A stretch of 44,195 nucleotides of DNA from Saccoglossus kowalevskii (Eukaryota; Hemichordata; Enteropneusta; Harrimaniidae). This document shows positions 1 through 35,299 of this stretch, piece after piece. The notes under the pieces are model-generated. The model had not been told where the DNA came from and did no database searches. It was given only the letters and a program-made list of their open reading frames with translations. Position 1 is the first letter of the stretch; every line of letters begins with the position of its first letter. The stretch lies in NCBI RefSeq assembly GCF_000003605.2, contig NW_003128370.1, positions 496,008-540,202 on the forward strand, read 5' to 3'. The translations under genes were made by a program, and so were the position numbers.

Positions 1-3000
1 CTATTCCTAGTGTTTTGGTCAGTTTCTTCTTAATGGTCCATTCCACTGTGATCTTTGTGACTAAGTACTGACCCATTTAGTAATGGTAAAATACAATAAT
101 GTGCATGGCTATTAGAGTAATCACATTTCGGGCAAGCATGGACGATAATTAGGCTATACTGATCGAATATATTCTCAGTTACGCATACTAATGTGATTAC
201 ACCACAAATCATACCTTTCGATGTCTGTATGTTTCTATATGTAATTTAGAATGCGATTTTATTGTACTTTATTCTGCTCAGTGCAAATGAGTTTATTATT
301 GTTGGTATATACACGCTTGTCGTGTTATTTCATAGTAAAGTTCAAGTTCATTTATTAGAAATTACCCATCATACAACATTGTTAAATAAATATGGCGTCC
401 GTCTATGTACACAGTACTATTGTTGCCTAGTCGTCTGTACAATTACTGCATTTACTAGGCAATGTGTCTGAATCAGGATTTACGTCACAGAAAACTTTTA
501 AACTGATTATGTTTTATGTTTAGCAAAACACTGAATTATAAGCACATCTGTTAACGAAGATTCATGGAAGTATACAGAATACACATTATGCACGTGAACG
601 CTTCAACACACATTTCAGTTGTTGAAAATTGGACTATATTTATTTTAAATTTTACCGTATAGCAACAACCGTATCACGACACCTGGGATAAATAATTTGT
701 TTACCTTCACTCGTCAGAACTGTCATTAATATTGTCAAACTGTAAATTGTGTATATTCGGATTGATTTAACATGGCAAACATTTCAAATACTAGCCCCGC
801 AGCCCATGAATGTGAATAGGGGATGTCTCTACAAAGTGGAAACATGTACTAGGACAATATTATGCTACAACCACTGATTGGAAAGATAATCGTATTCGTG
901 CAGGTGTTTTTTGTAGTATTAACAGTCTAACCACATTATCTGCAAGAATTGATGATTTTTCATGCATAAAAATATGTTGATAGAGTGAAATTTGATTATA
1001 CGGATCTGTGAAGAGATATATCGTGAGCTTACGTCATTGAGATTGTGGGTTGTTATGGGTTTGACCTCCAGAGATAGGTTACCGGGAGACGACTTCTACC
1101 AGATGTGAAGAGATATATTTATTAGTCCCTTTGTGTAAATGAGATGTCAAAAGTACACAGAGTTCAGATATTAGGTACAGCAATCGATACTCCCGATGCA
1201 GTGAATGCATCACAGACGCAGAAATAACATGGTAACAAATATGAAAACAGATAATTCAAAAAGAAATATACAGCCAATACATGCAAATATTGCAGTGTAA
1301 ATCATGTATGGGATAAAACCAAATGTCCAGCATATTCAATAAATGTGGTAAGGATCAAGATAAATCACTTTGCTTCTGTTTGCCTGACTAAAAATCTGCC
1401 TACAGATGGATGGATTGATGGATATCTTTGGTGTGGTAATGAAATAATTAACTGCTGCAAAATGAATTTAGTATTTCGTAATGTGTAGTTTAAGTACTAC
1501 AGAACTAATGTATTGTTGCCCGTAATGTATGCAACGGATTCTATTTCTCGTGATGAAACTGAATCCATAACTGGCAATTTTTTCACCCTTGGGAACATTA
1601 TACGATTTAGTATTGCTATGCATATAATCCCGTACCGTTTGTGCCCAGGGGAGAGTATTTCAGTTGAAAATGCGACCGCATGATACATCACATCATCCGG
1701 GAAAATACCTGCCTCGCCCTCGCAAACATCAGAACGAGGCCATGTCCTTCTGTCATATGTACACCTTTAAATGAATCAAGTAAAATAGATGAGTCTGTCC
1801 AAAATATATTGTAATAAATATCATTTATCAGAACTGCTGTAACACAAACCATTAAATAGTCGTTTGATGCCAGACCTTCTGCCATTGTTGATATGTTTTT
1901 CCTAATCTTGCTATGCATATATAAACATGTGCAATTGTGTTATTATGTGTTAACAACATATTGTGCACTGTTTATATGTCACTCTGTAATTTATTACACG
2001 CTATTCTGACATCAACCGATCGTAAATTCAAATCGATCTCAATCAAAATAACATTGGTCATATGACAGGTTATGTTGTGATGGATTTATGGACATTACTA
2101 TTTTATTTTAATCTTCTTTAAACGTTACTGAATGATTTTACTGAACGATATAGCTATTCATGATCAACATGAATGCAATCATATGGGTATATGCAATATC
2201 ACGGCTTCTCCCTACCATTCACAGTTTACAGTATATTTTCAGTACTTATACTTAGTTCCAAACAGAGCATTGGAATGTGTAAACATATATATTTGCCGCC
2301 AGCAGCATATGACTCGATTCTGATAAAGAGGTTATTACATTGCTATACTGTGATACCGCTTTCTTTTACTCGTGGTCTTGTTGTGATGTATTTTTTCTCT
2401 ACCTTGTTCCTGGAATCTCTATACAGTCTATGGATATTTTCAGTCAATATAGCTGGATAGTCTTTTTTAATTTTACACAAAAAAAACAAAAAAGCAAAAT
2501 TGAGATTTCCTTTGCATTGGCATTTTTCCCCTAAGAAAATATAAAATGCATGTGCATACGTTTTTGATAGATAAGTGTAAGTACTGCTTCATTGAAATTC
2601 ACGACTGTCAAAAATAACTACACAAAGGTGTAGGTGTGAATAATGATTAGCTTCTGTGTTCTTCAATTACACACCCCTATAGATAAAAGAAAAGCAATGA
2701 TTATGCCCAAAAATAGTGAAAGACCCAGACATCTGATAAAAGACAGTTATATCAATATAAATGGAAATGTCTATTTTCCTTTCATGGCAATGTTTTCATT
2801 GTTCACATATAGTTAAATCAAACGATAACTTTGTTGAAAAGTACAGATCTAAAACGTGTGTATTCTCCACTTTTGATTGCTAGTAGTGACTGTGTGTTGC
2901 CGTCTAAATTTTCTTGGTTGGTGAGAATATTTGTTTTTGAAGTTGTACTGCGATTTTGTAAGAATGTTCCCAAAACTGAAATGACTTCAAATATCGAACA

Positions 3001-4555
3001 TGTTTAAAAATTTAAAATTAAAGTTTAATATATTTTGCCATGTCTTAGTCACGTATCTGTAGGATGAAGAACATGTTTTTTGAAACTTTGAAAAATTCCA
3101 TGGAATTCAATAAAAAAACAAATTTCATGTAAGAGCTAAATCAGCCATCATCTATCACAAAAAACACACACTGACACACAATACAGTTTCGTACGCGCTC
3201 TGTCAACATCGTTGTTTATTTCTTTTTCAAACATACATATACATAGAATGAAATTGAATTTTACTAATATAATATTCTTGATGAGTTGGTAATTCACTCA
3301 AACATGATAAGAGTCCCAAATGTTACGTTTAGATTCATGATGTAATTTAAGCCGCTAGCCAGCAGACAGGAAATTACAGCAGAAATCATAATGCGAAATT
3401 AGTTATACTTGTATTTCTAGGTGTACTAACAAAAAGCAAATTGACAGGATGTGAACACATCAATAATTCAATAATGAAATCCCGGGCATCTTGGTTCGTT
3501 GCACATTAAGATTCAGTGATAACTGTTCATACGTCGATGACATCATCAAAATATGTACATGTTTGCCGATAACGTAAATTAATGAACAAATATATCGCAA
3601 TAGTGGTCTGTGAAAGACAGATATTCATGCACGCTATCTTAACACTATTTATCTATTTTTACATGTAAGATAGAATGGGCTTACTCGAATATAATCCAGT
3701 TTTGAATATACGTCATGATTAACGCAAAGTAGTAATGACTTCGTAATACAGTAATTCATTGACTATATTATAACATAATAAGAGAACGTTTTACGACAAT
3801 TATATAGAAAGGAATCCAATACATACATACAGTTATGATATAGATAGCATAATATGACATATATATTGCAGGAAATATAATAATACATTAGATATTTGAC
3901 TGTTCAGGTGCAATAGTCATATTCAAACAATTACAAAAAATTAAAAATAGACTCAAAGCAATACATGCAATGCTACCAATAATATAAAATAACATAACAA
4001 CTGATATACAATTCACTAGTATTTCATTTTAAATGATTACAGAAAATTAAAACCGAATAAATTATATTATCTTACCTAATAGCCCCAACCGATTCGCGCA
4101 TTCAGTGGTTTATATATTTGACTATTGACTTCCTAGCGGCCAAAGACGTAATATTTGGCTTCTGCGCTTGCGTAGACGTTACGATCGATCTAAGAAATCT
4201 AAGAAATACTGATTCACCATTGAGGTTTGTCAGCGTTTCCCCGGAGAACTGCCTGTAATTTATGAAAGGGTGGAACTATAACATTTTCGACTCAACAAGG
4301 TGTCTTGTATTACTTGAGCCGAGTTATGTTTGATGTGAATACTTGTAAACAGGAGATAATCATCGAACAACACAATTATATTGGTCGTATTATAAGACCG
4401 TAGCCGCCGTACCGTACGTAGCTAGCGCTGATTACTTGCCCAGCATTCCAGGAATTGTTGACGTCGTATACCGACGTTTAGTGCTTTTATTTTATTAGTC
4501 ATTGTGTATCGTACGTACATGTTCTTTTAACCGGAAATATGTCATTGTATTGCCT
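1..4555. other. Intergenic DNA downstream of the receptor gene
   Basis: I see no supportable gene here. All open frames are short, lack family motifs and are explained by chance in AT-rich sequence. There is a small direct repeat (TGTGAAGAGATATA near 1007 and 1106). The part from about 4080 to 4640 is less AT-rich than its surroundings and contains several CG-bearing words, so it could be a distal 3' UTR or a regulatory stretch. That is inference only. Confidence 0.5.
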
Positions 4556-4561
4556 TTTATT
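4556..4561 (-). terminator. Candidate poly(A) signal AATAAA for the receptor gene
   Basis: AATAAA on the minus strand lies about 418 bases past the stop codon at 4981-4979. A weaker ATTAAA variant lies nearer, at 4797-4792, about 182 bases past the stop. Further AATAAA words follow at 4496-4486. Which one is used cannot be told without transcript data, and such hexamers are common by chance in AT-rich DNA. Confidence 0.35.
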
Positions 4562-4978
4562 CAGGTCGATTGACACTCCACCTAGTAATGTGCGCAGTCG
4601 TACGTAGCAAGTTGATACCCATACAAATCGTTAATGTAACATTAATTTGGGAAGGTATTATGGAATATAAATACATTCGAACCATTATGTGATGAAACAG
4701 CTACTTGTGAATGGAAAAACATTTTGGATGTTGTCATTGGAAACTTGGGAAGGACAAATCTTGCAATAATACCTTTCATTTGTTTGTATATTTTAATATA
4801 ATAATACAAATATTGACGCCAGCCTCGGTCGATAGACAGACTTGTCGGTTCTCAGAGAGCATTGTTTTAGTCCCGGTCTACTCGGGTCAGCAAATCTGTA
4901 TATCGACTTTGGCCTGGGTTAATATTTCTATAATATATATATATATACACAGCATTATCAGCTAACTCCAATATACAT

Positions 4979-26652
<21,674 letters not shown>

Positions 26653-26802
26653 CGATGCCTCGTGAGTAAGTGTTGTTTTCTTCTTTATAACTCCACTCAC
26701 AGGAACACGATATCGGAAGTATCGAGCATCCAGTCAGATGAAGAGTGACTTTAAACAAGGCATGCATCATCTATATGACGACGGCGTTATCGGGGCGTTA
26801 CA

Positions 26803-26816
26803 GTTGTCATAGAAAC
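26803..26816 (+). promoter_or_regulatory. RFX X-box-like site upstream of the receptor
   Basis: GTTGTCATAGAAAC fits the RFX consensus RYYRYY-N2-RRNRAC and lies about 150 bases before the receptor ATG, the distance typical for X-boxes of ciliary genes in animals. The consensus is loose, so a chance match is possible. A second full match, GTTGCTATGGCAAC, lies at 29002-29015. Confidence 0.35.
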
Positions 26817-29800
26817 AAGAGATTATACTACCACGCGTATAATATCGTGTTCATGCGCAATGTAATAACCGTAAAAAATGAAATATGTGAAAAACAAACT
26901 GTGAGGGCGTTCAGTATATAAATGACATACGTTTGTGTGCAAGTAGACAGGCTGTTTTATTGTAATTTTTTAAATTAAGTTCAACTCACTCTATTTTGAT
27001 CGTGAATAACGCATATTAAATGTCATACACAGTGAAGTGAAGGTAACTTCTACAGGCCGGTTCGAATATCCAAAATTGTGACTGACGATTTTAGTGAGTA
27101 TTTTTTTAGCAATTTGAACATACCGATTGCCTAAGCATGTTACATTATAATATTTATTTATCCCAGTAAAATGTTGTCCTATTATGTTTGTCAAAATAAA
27201 TCTTGTAACTAACTAACTAAATAATTACCCGACTGGCTTGCTGACTAAACGAATGACTAAATTCAATGTAAAAACGATTGTTGCCATCCTAATAATATTG
27301 TGTTTGATGAATGATGTAAATATATATGTAATACCATAGGTAAAATAACTGACATGAAGAACAGGTCAAATAATTCTGAAAACTACATGACTAGAAGTAC
27401 TAAGAAATTAGTTTTTAAGTTAGCTCAATCATTGAGCGTAAATATAAAACATGTATAGTTTTAAGCTGAACTTGTCTATATTGGAAACAAGCAACTAATG
27501 TAATATTCACATTTATGGCTAGCGGAAAATTCCAAGTATGCACTAAACATTTCAAATTGTGGAATCTCTATTACAATGTCAAATTAACACTTTTTATCCG
27601 ACTGTTTAAATATACAAAACAACTAAATTATTTTGAAACAAAATATTACCGGGTTGTTTTGAGAAGTACGTTTAACACATGTACTGTTTCTAATGGGCGG
27701 GTCTCTTACTAAAGTGACGTAACGTTAGGGGTTGTTTATGATCCAATTGTATCAAGGTCAGTTTCAAGGATTGAAATGCAATATTGTTCCCACTTTATCA
27801 GACACATGTAAAGATAATGTGGTTCTTTTAAATAATTTTACACCGTCTTCATCACATGGTATAATATAATAAATATATATTCACTGTATCACAAGGTATA
27901 AGGATGATTATATATTAAATAAAAGTACATCGGCGTAATCATGATGTAATAATAAATACTTATGGTTGATTATTAATATATCTACATATACATTCACTTA
28001 ATCACATAATATATGAATGATTTTTATGTAATGAATGTACATTCACTCATATAATCACATGGTGTGTTTGAACAATTACATTACATTGTATCGTTAATAT
28101 GTTTTTTTATCAACAGCTAATTATGTTTTACGGTGTTTTCGTGTTTTGGGCGAGGTTGTTTGCAATCGTTGTGTATTATACGGCGAGACGGCAAATGTAT
28201 TATGTAAATACTAGACACGACGTTTGCGATTTATATTTTGGAGATAGTACACAGTGAGTTTCCGCAGAGTAAAACAACGAGTGTCGAAATGCATGCTTGT
28301 TCCTCTCTAGGAAAAACGAAGAACAGTCTATGATGGCGATTGAGCATCGTCTTCACTAAGCGAGCGAATCCGTGGTGCAACGTTAATCTAGCCATGAGTG
28401 ATAGCAATCAACACGATGAATCGTAGCAGTCAAATAGTACTTTACAAATTCAGATTTAACCGGTGACCTTGAGTTACCGTTGTATAACTGAGCAATTGGA
28501 ACGTGGCCAGATGTAAGACTGATAGTGAGAAAACATAGCAATATAACAATTTCTTTCCCAAATAAATTCCAGTGCTAGCACTTTAAACAATTATATTTAA
28601 ATTTATATTTAAACTCATACAATGCGTATCTGAATTAGGTTCTGTACGCATTTAAAGTTTTCAGAAACTGAGAATATCTATATAAAAGTAGGAATATTGA
28701 TTGTGGTTCTTTCTTCACCAGTCCATAGAAACCATAATGTCCAACATTATTAGGTTTCCATGACAACTATATCAGATACAAAATCAGCACAATAACTGAA
28801 CTGTGAACACATTTTACTGACCTACAGAACGTATGGCCAACAAATATGTTTTTACGCTACATTATGGTGCATTTTTGTGTACCATTGAAATTAGTACAAT
28901 TTGCCATAATGACGTACAATTCGATTTTTTTAAAATTGTAATTGTAAGTAAGTAAGCTTTTTACTTGATTGCATCAACAACATCACTTTCTTACAAGAGA
29001 TGTTGCTATGGCAACTAATATGGACAATCAGTTAATTCTGTCCGCATAATTTAAGGGTGCTCTGTCTCTTGGAAAATAAAAAAAATCATTGAGAAAACAT
29101 AGCAGAAATTACACGAAAAATAAAAAAATATTGTATTTAAATGTTTATAAGGCTGGTGTTATTTGCTGGTTATTAATATTAGGGTAGAGTAAATACTAAC
29201 AGAACATTTAATATATTATTTTTTATTTCCATTTATGTGCACATTTATCCAATACATTTTTTCTGAGACAATTCAACTGTTTAAGTTTTAAGGCTAGAGA
29301 TTGAAGTGTAATGGATAGCTTTTCTCGAAAACAATAGTCGAACGTCAAACGTTTTGCCTACATAGTTAAGTGTGTAATCAATATAATAGACTTTTGAAAA
29401 TTGTAGCCCATACGGACACTTTGTAATCCATAGTAATCTCGTACATATCAATGGTCCAAAACAACTCCTGTTGGAATGCAAACGTGACGTCACAGTACCA
29501 GAAGCAGCGACACACTGTATCACTTTCTTCTCTGCTTAATATTCACTAAGGCCTGTTGATGTTTCCAATTAACAAACAAAAATAACTTCCTTGTGAAGGT
29601 AATGTTGTATACACATTGTTTATGGAAAATCCTTGTCCTCGTATCGATTATGAATATGAATCGACCAAAGTATCCTTTCCGGTATTCTAATAGTGACAAA
29701 TAAGTTACTTGTGAAACATTCCGGGTTTGCAATACTCTTATTTGCCATTTTGATTTACATGTATTTAGAGGGAAATTAAACACGTCTTTGACACTCAATA

Positions 29801-29830
29801 ACTGAAAAGAGACAATGATATAGAATAAAA
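26817..29830. other. Region upstream of the receptor
   Basis: No gene recognised. From about 27840 to 28070, diverged copies of a word like CATTCACT..ATCACATGGT suggest an old tandem array. A patch at about 28130-28520 is less AT-rich than its surroundings and could hold a promoter or 5' UTR exon of the receptor, but nothing proves it. The 14-base X-box match at 29002-29015 lies here. Confidence 0.45.
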
Positions 29831-29880
29831 NNNNNNNNNNNNNNNNNNNNNNNNNNNNNNNNNNNNNNNNNNNNNNNNNN
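29831..29880. other. Assembly gap (50 Ns)
   Basis: Fifty N characters, a conventional placeholder for a gap of unknown size between contigs. Continuity across it should not be assumed. Confidence 0.99.
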
Positions 29881-30656
29881 AGATTAATAATATGAATAAT
29901 AAATAACATTATAGATCATTGGAGCACACGACATGCCACAAGCAGTGGGGCATCTGCTATTTCATTAATAAAACTGACTGTTGTCGACTAGTAAGACAAT
30001 CACTAAACCTAGTGTACGTACTATCGCTAATTACTATTTCACTAACCCTGTACAGTGAATTACGAAAATAAATAGAATCATACGCCTATTTTAGAACCAA
30101 GAACGCAATAGCTGTTAAAAGTCCATTATTAATATTATGTAAAACATAGTCAGTCTCATCCAATATTGCAGTGCTCATAGGGTGAACAGAATCGTCTCAA
30201 ATCGAGTGTTCTGGATTTCGTCAATCATTATTATGTTAACGGGAATTCATTCTCTTCGACATATAACGAATTATTTTTTTCATTTCGTGAAGGGTGTGAC
30301 AAATAATTACCACCAAATATGAACCACGAATATTCGATATTACGTATCACGTGACATCCTTTACCCATTTTACCGTTTAAGTGTTCGCATAGCATAGATA
30401 CGCGTGGCGATATTTATTCTATCAGGCATTGAACTATTACAACTCTAGAATAGATTTTTGCCAAACTAATGCAGAGAAATCGTCATCAAACAAATATTGG
30501 AAATAATAAACAGTAACACACATTTCCCATTTCTTTGGTATATAAACAGGTTTCACGTCTCAGTCTAAATTATGATAGTACGACTCAGCTTGCTAACTTA
30601 TGTCTACTATGCCGATATCGGTGAGGTCATTTCAGGATTCTCAGGTTACTAAGGTC
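29881..30656. other. Non-coding stretch after the gap
   Basis: AT-rich, with no open frame or motif I can support. Confidence 0.5.
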
Positions 30657-30707
30657 CCATTAGAATAACAAGGTTATTAGAATAACAAGGTTATTAGAAT
30701 AACAAGG
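30657..30707. repeat. 17-bp tandem repeat, three copies
   Basis: The unit TTATTAGAATAACAAGG occurs three times in a row (the first begins CCATTAGAA). A related TTGGAATAAC follows near 30724. Confidence 0.9.
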
Positions 30708-30789
30708 TCAAGGTTCTATGTCCCATTGGAATAACATTTGTTGCCCAAGATCAAGTCAAAATTGAAATTGCTTGTTATTAATTGTTGTG

Positions 30790-31602
30790 GCATGAACTTG
30801 CTATCTTTGTGACTCCTTCATTTGAGAATTCAGAAGCACAAAATATGTCCAATTAGTTGATTCATTCGTGGGGTAATTGATAGCTAGCATATTCCTAATG
30901 AAGGATTCCTGTAATGTAGCACAAATACAAGGATCTTCAACTCGGTCATTTATTTGTCAATTAGTACATTTGGTTCCTGGTTTTGAGAATAAATATTCTC
31001 AATGATTTTCCTGTTCTAGTTAATCAAATGCTTTGAATGCTTCACATTTCTTTATCTCATACATATCTCTCCAGTCTTTACCAATTAGATAAAGAAAGAG
31101 TTTGTAATTCTTTCTTAATGTGGCTCAGCATATATTTCTCAGTTTTTTACGCAATCTTTTTATATCACTGTCATTCTTAGAATCTAAAGTGTACCAGATG
31201 CATTGATATGATTCACGATGTAAACTGAGAGTAGAAAGTAGACATTTTGAGATTTTTCTTACATCATAATTTTCGTTTGTGGTATTTTCAACTGAACTGT
31301 ACTGTAACGCACGTGATGGCAGATTGTTTCTTCTAGGACAAATATTGGCTACAACACAGTTATTTCGGTTATCACGTCTAATTACGTCTGCTAAAACACA
31401 AGTTCGAAGTCAAACATACCATGGCAAATTAACCTTTTTATTTTGTGTTTCTAACTGAATCTTTGGCGGAAAACAGACGATTTGACGATAATCTTCAAGG
31501 TTGCGAAGTCAACTTTTCAACAACAAAATATCGGCAGATCCTCGGGCGGTATTTGCATTTTTAGCAAAAAATGAACTATATTGGTAAAACGCAGACGTTG
31601 TG
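30790..31602 (-). pseudogene. Coherent but stop-interrupted reading frame, unknown protein
   Basis: One minus-strand frame stays coding-like from about 31602 to 30790 (about 270 codons) with only about seven stops and no frameshift, far fewer than expected in DNA this AT-rich. It includes an uninterrupted stretch of about 100 codons (31427-31122) with blocks such as LRTCVLADVIRRDNRNN, ICPRRNNLPSRALQY, DVRKISKCLLSTLSLHRE and DSDIKRLRKKLRNIC, then YKLFLYLIGKDWRDMYEI and RVEDPCICATLQESF. It has no ATG-started long frame. I do not recognise the family. It could be a dead cellular gene or a transposon ORF. Confidence 0.45.
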
Positions 31603-32422
31603 ATTTTCTATATAGATGTTATATTTGTAAAATATATATATCAACATTCTACAATTTAAGATTGGTTAGTTACTAATAATGCTTTACACATAATTGAAGG
31701 TCAAATGTTACTGGATAAAATTACTGGAGGGTTTTTCCCGTTGTTATGAGTGATCTAATTCCTAATAACATTATTGCGGATGATACGGATTATGTGGTCA
31801 ATGATGTACGATGTGGATACATTTAAAATCAAACGACAAAACTATAAATATTTTGGGGACAGGGGGACTTTTTTTTAAATTTTAGCATTTATATTCTGAT
31901 TACATAAAACAGGTCCAGTTTTTTGAAAGAGGTATCGTTAGTAAAATCTTCTCTTCAAATTTGAATCAGCGACTTGTCGAACGCAATGGTAAAATTGATG
32001 ATGTACAGTGGTCTTAGACAAGTTTACACCACCATAAACAACGTGTTTATTTTACAAGCCATCATTCCAGTATATCTTACTAGATGCAAATTCTATTGAG
32101 GGTTTGTAGATTTTGCTAAAGCTTTAGCATAAATGGGGCGTCATATTTCAACCAAATGGTTTTACAATGGGGAGAACACATGAACGCTGTGAGCTATTAC
32201 AATATATAAATCTGGAAATGTGTTTTCCCGTCGCTTGAGGCGAGTTTATGCCATCAACAATTTAACATACAGTGCTCCAGCTTTATGCAAATTTGGAACC
32301 AATTTATATTAGCATGTCGCAGTTGTATTAGGTGTACACAAAAATGATATAAATATTACTGTTTTGGGTAAATATGGGCGCTGTACAATATTTCGCAAAA
32401 CGACGAAACTGTATTGTTAATC

Positions 32423-32424
<2 letters not shown>

Positions 32425-32459
<35 letters not shown>
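32425..32459. repeat. (TA)n microsatellite
   Basis: Thirty-five bases of TA dinucleotides. Confidence 0.9.
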
Positions 32460-32462
<3 letters not shown>

Positions 32463-32586
32463 ATATTTATATGTGTAAATATGTCGGGATAATTTGCATT
32501 ATTCCGCTTTTTGATGAGATTATTAATCCTTCTTAGCATGATATAAGCATGTGTCGTTTGGTGTGGGTTGATGCTAAAACATCAAA

Positions 32587-32623
32587 TTTTATTTTATTTT
32601 ATTTTATTTTATTTTATTTTATT
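32587..32623. repeat. (TTTTA)n microsatellite
   Basis: Seven to eight TTTTA units followed abruptly by a C-rich word. Confidence 0.9.
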
Positions 32624-33289
32624 CCCGCCCCTCGTGTTTTGACATTACAATTGAAGAAGATCTCATAGTCATTTGTTATGTATAAAATCCTGTTATACAG
32701 ACATCCCCACATTTACATACATACATGTTCTGAGTGGATTTGTTCGCTCAAAAACCGGTTTTGTCAAGTGACAACATTAATTTACTAGTTGTTATTTTAC
32801 AGTCTTTCTTGAAACCATACACACTCAGGATGTTAATTGTTTAATTATCCATACGGTAATTACACTTCAATAATTAAGTTAGAAACTCACTGGTTGATCC
32901 CAATTTAGATATCGAAGTCAGTGTCTCTATGCTTCTCAAATTACTACTGGAAAAGAAAACATTGAAAGGGAATTCACGAAATGTTAACACGAAACAATCA
33001 CAGCAATATCAAATTGTTCAAGATGAAGACCTTGACAAAGCGTTGAAGTTACCATCTTATGAATGCAATGAGGTGATGCTGAATGAATGATTGCAAGTGA
33101 CGGATATTGAAAAATGAACCAAATATACAAGCGTGTTGAGGAAACTGAAATAGCTCAGAGTCACTCGGCAAGTAGCGTGGACTTGATAAACAAATGGAAG
33201 TCACGAAAACAAATAGCAACACAAGGCTACGTAATTATAAAGCTCGTTGGGAACTTTATACAATTGGTTTACAGAAAAAAAACAAATGA

Positions 33290-33860
33290 GATGTCAAAGC
33301 AATTTGTTGGTAGATGCATCAAAGCATTATATTGTAATATAGCAGGCACAGTAATAGTTATGGTACTAAATATTTAGAGTTGAATAGAAATAATAAACGA
33401 GGAGCTCCTTTCTCCCCCTGTTATTCATAATTTATCTTAGTACTAGGAACGTTATCTTTGTCAATTACAAATGATCTCAAACTAGAAAAAAATAAATTAC
33501 CGGGGTTTGAATATAAATATTTCGGCATTTGCCGACAACATGATATGTTTTTTTAAGAAACGTAACTTCAGTCAGTTTACTTTTCAAAAAAAATTTATAT
33601 GTTTCACAAAGGGGTGGGTCGAACGATTAAGTTTGGAAAAAAAATGAAGCCGTATGTCTTGGTAGACAAAAGTATATTTGCATTTATACTCTTGAAGACG
33701 ATTATAACTGGTGAAATAATCAGGTAAGTTAATGGGAATATTTACAAATTTCAAAAAAATGCATGACTGCGGAAATGGGCTGAAAATGCCTGATTTGTTA
33801 AGTTTGACAAAAAGTACAAAGTGGTTGGTAGTATACTAGTTAAATGTACAACATTTGTCA
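33290..33860 (+). pseudogene. L1-like LINE reverse transcriptase fragment
   Basis: Across frameshifts the plus strand reads FVGRCIKALYCNIAGTVI (33298-33355), then RGAPFSP (about 33397-33420; family pattern RQGCPLSP), FILVLGTLSLSITNDLKLE, LPGFEYK, and ISAFADNMICFF near 33517-33550. The last is motif C, with FADN in place of the catalytic FADD. Near 33764-33835 it reads NGLKMPDLLSLTKSTKW, the GGLxMPDL block from the C-terminal part of L1-like ORF2 proteins. The distance between motif C and this block is only about 220 bases, far shorter than in an intact element, so an internal deletion is likely. Stops, shifts and the changed catalytic Asp show that it is inactive. Confidence 0.75.
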
Positions 33861-35290
33861 GTGAAATGTTCTACTTTTATCACAGACTATCTGGATAGGA
33901 GGTAAATGAATAATAGATAATACTATACGTTTTTTTTAAAACCAAAACAATGTATCACGGGAAGTATTTGAAGATAAAGGCTTGAACATATCAATGATAA
34001 ATTGAAATAGATGTGGTTGACATGTATGGATAATCTGAAAAATCCCTCGAATATGAACAAGATGATTTTTTTCACTACTAAGAACCGGATTTTAATTACT
34101 TTTTATTTTCGACATTTATTGTTGTGCTATAGGGTGCTTTTATTCAATTAAGCTTATGTTATATACAGGGCTTACAGATTAACAAATATATGCTTTAATC
34201 GAAGAGTGGGACGTTTTTTGAATACCATTTGTGAAACACACAATATTAGTCGTTACTGCTCGTGTTTTGTCTGTAGTACCGATGATTGGATTTTGCATAA
34301 AATTAGCAGCTTTTTTATTCATAAGTTTAGAACAGTTTAATATGTAATATATTTAATATGAAAATTGGTACATATGTAATAATATGCATTCTTGGTTAGT
34401 TTCGTCTTGACATATGTGCATATTAATTATAAAATGTGCATACTATTTTCTGTATTCAGTGCTATGCGCGTTTTTCATACTATGCGGGTGATTATTTACC
34501 GTCACGGAACACATTAAATTATTGTAATTATTCACTGGCATATGTATTTCAAGATTTTCTTTGTTTTGCATGCAATATGCACAATATTGTGCACCATGCA
34601 GAGATATCAATTTTGATTTATTTGCGAACAACAAGTTGTGCCGTGCATAGCGCAATTTGACTATTTCAGACGCAAATTTGTCAATATGAGAGCACAGTAT
34701 GATGTGCAAGTGCAGTAACCGTACTTTGAAAACTAAAAGACATTGGCTCTGCATAATCCGTGTCTAGGTATGAAGCAACACAGATGTACTTTTTAATTAA
34801 AAAACTGATATCATGTTTCCATGAAAAAACTGTATACTTTAGTTAAGGCATTATTTAATCTTTGTATTTGCCGCGTCTTTCTGTAGTGTTAATGCGATTG
34901 AAGTGATCGTTAGTTTTATAGTAATATTCTTTGTCTGTTTGCGTGCACGATAAGACATAAAGCAAATATACTTATCTTAATTGATGCTTTGTAAATAATC
35001 TTGTTCTAATATCTGTAAGTATATGATTTTTTCAGCCTATGTCACCAGGCTAGATTTTGAGATATTGCATAACATCTCTGCCATAGGAACCTGTGGTAAA
35101 AGTGTTATAGTGTAAAAATGGCGACTTTCCACTAAAATACAACCATCAATTTCTCGTAAATAAGGCTGGTGATTTTATTTAGGTCAATATCCTTACATTG
35201 CCTTGGAGTACAATTTATTGCAAAATGAATAAATTCTGGGTTTTTTAATTTATGAGTAGGCTTCTACTTTAAATAACTCAAATATTCAAA
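33861..35290. other. Non-coding DNA
   Basis: AT-rich with no feature I can support. Overlapping open frames near 34440-34750 lack family motifs. Confidence 0.45.
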
Positions 35291-35299
35291 ACAATATCA

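Larger units (their letters stand above)
31603..33289. other. Non-coding DNA with simple repeats before LINE fragment
   Basis: A short string VDFAKAL near 32105 resembles reverse-transcriptase motif A, but its surroundings do not support it. The frame at 33114-33290 (MNQIYKRVEETEIAQ...) runs into the reverse-transcriptase remnant and may be part of the same element. Confidence 0.35.

Noticed and set aside
27040-27080. GGTTCGAATATCC, resembling a tRNA B box
   Set aside because: No plausible A box, acceptor stem or anticodon arm at the right spacing. Similar TTCGAA words near 4675 and 10335 fail in the same way.
28753-28766. GTTTCCATGACAAC as a further X-box
   Set aside because: The fourth base breaks the RFX consensus, so I did not list it as a site.
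32100-32130. VDFAKAL, resembling reverse-transcriptase motif A on the plus strand
   Set aside because: The sequence between it and the real reverse-transcriptase blocks (33290 onward) does not follow the family pattern.
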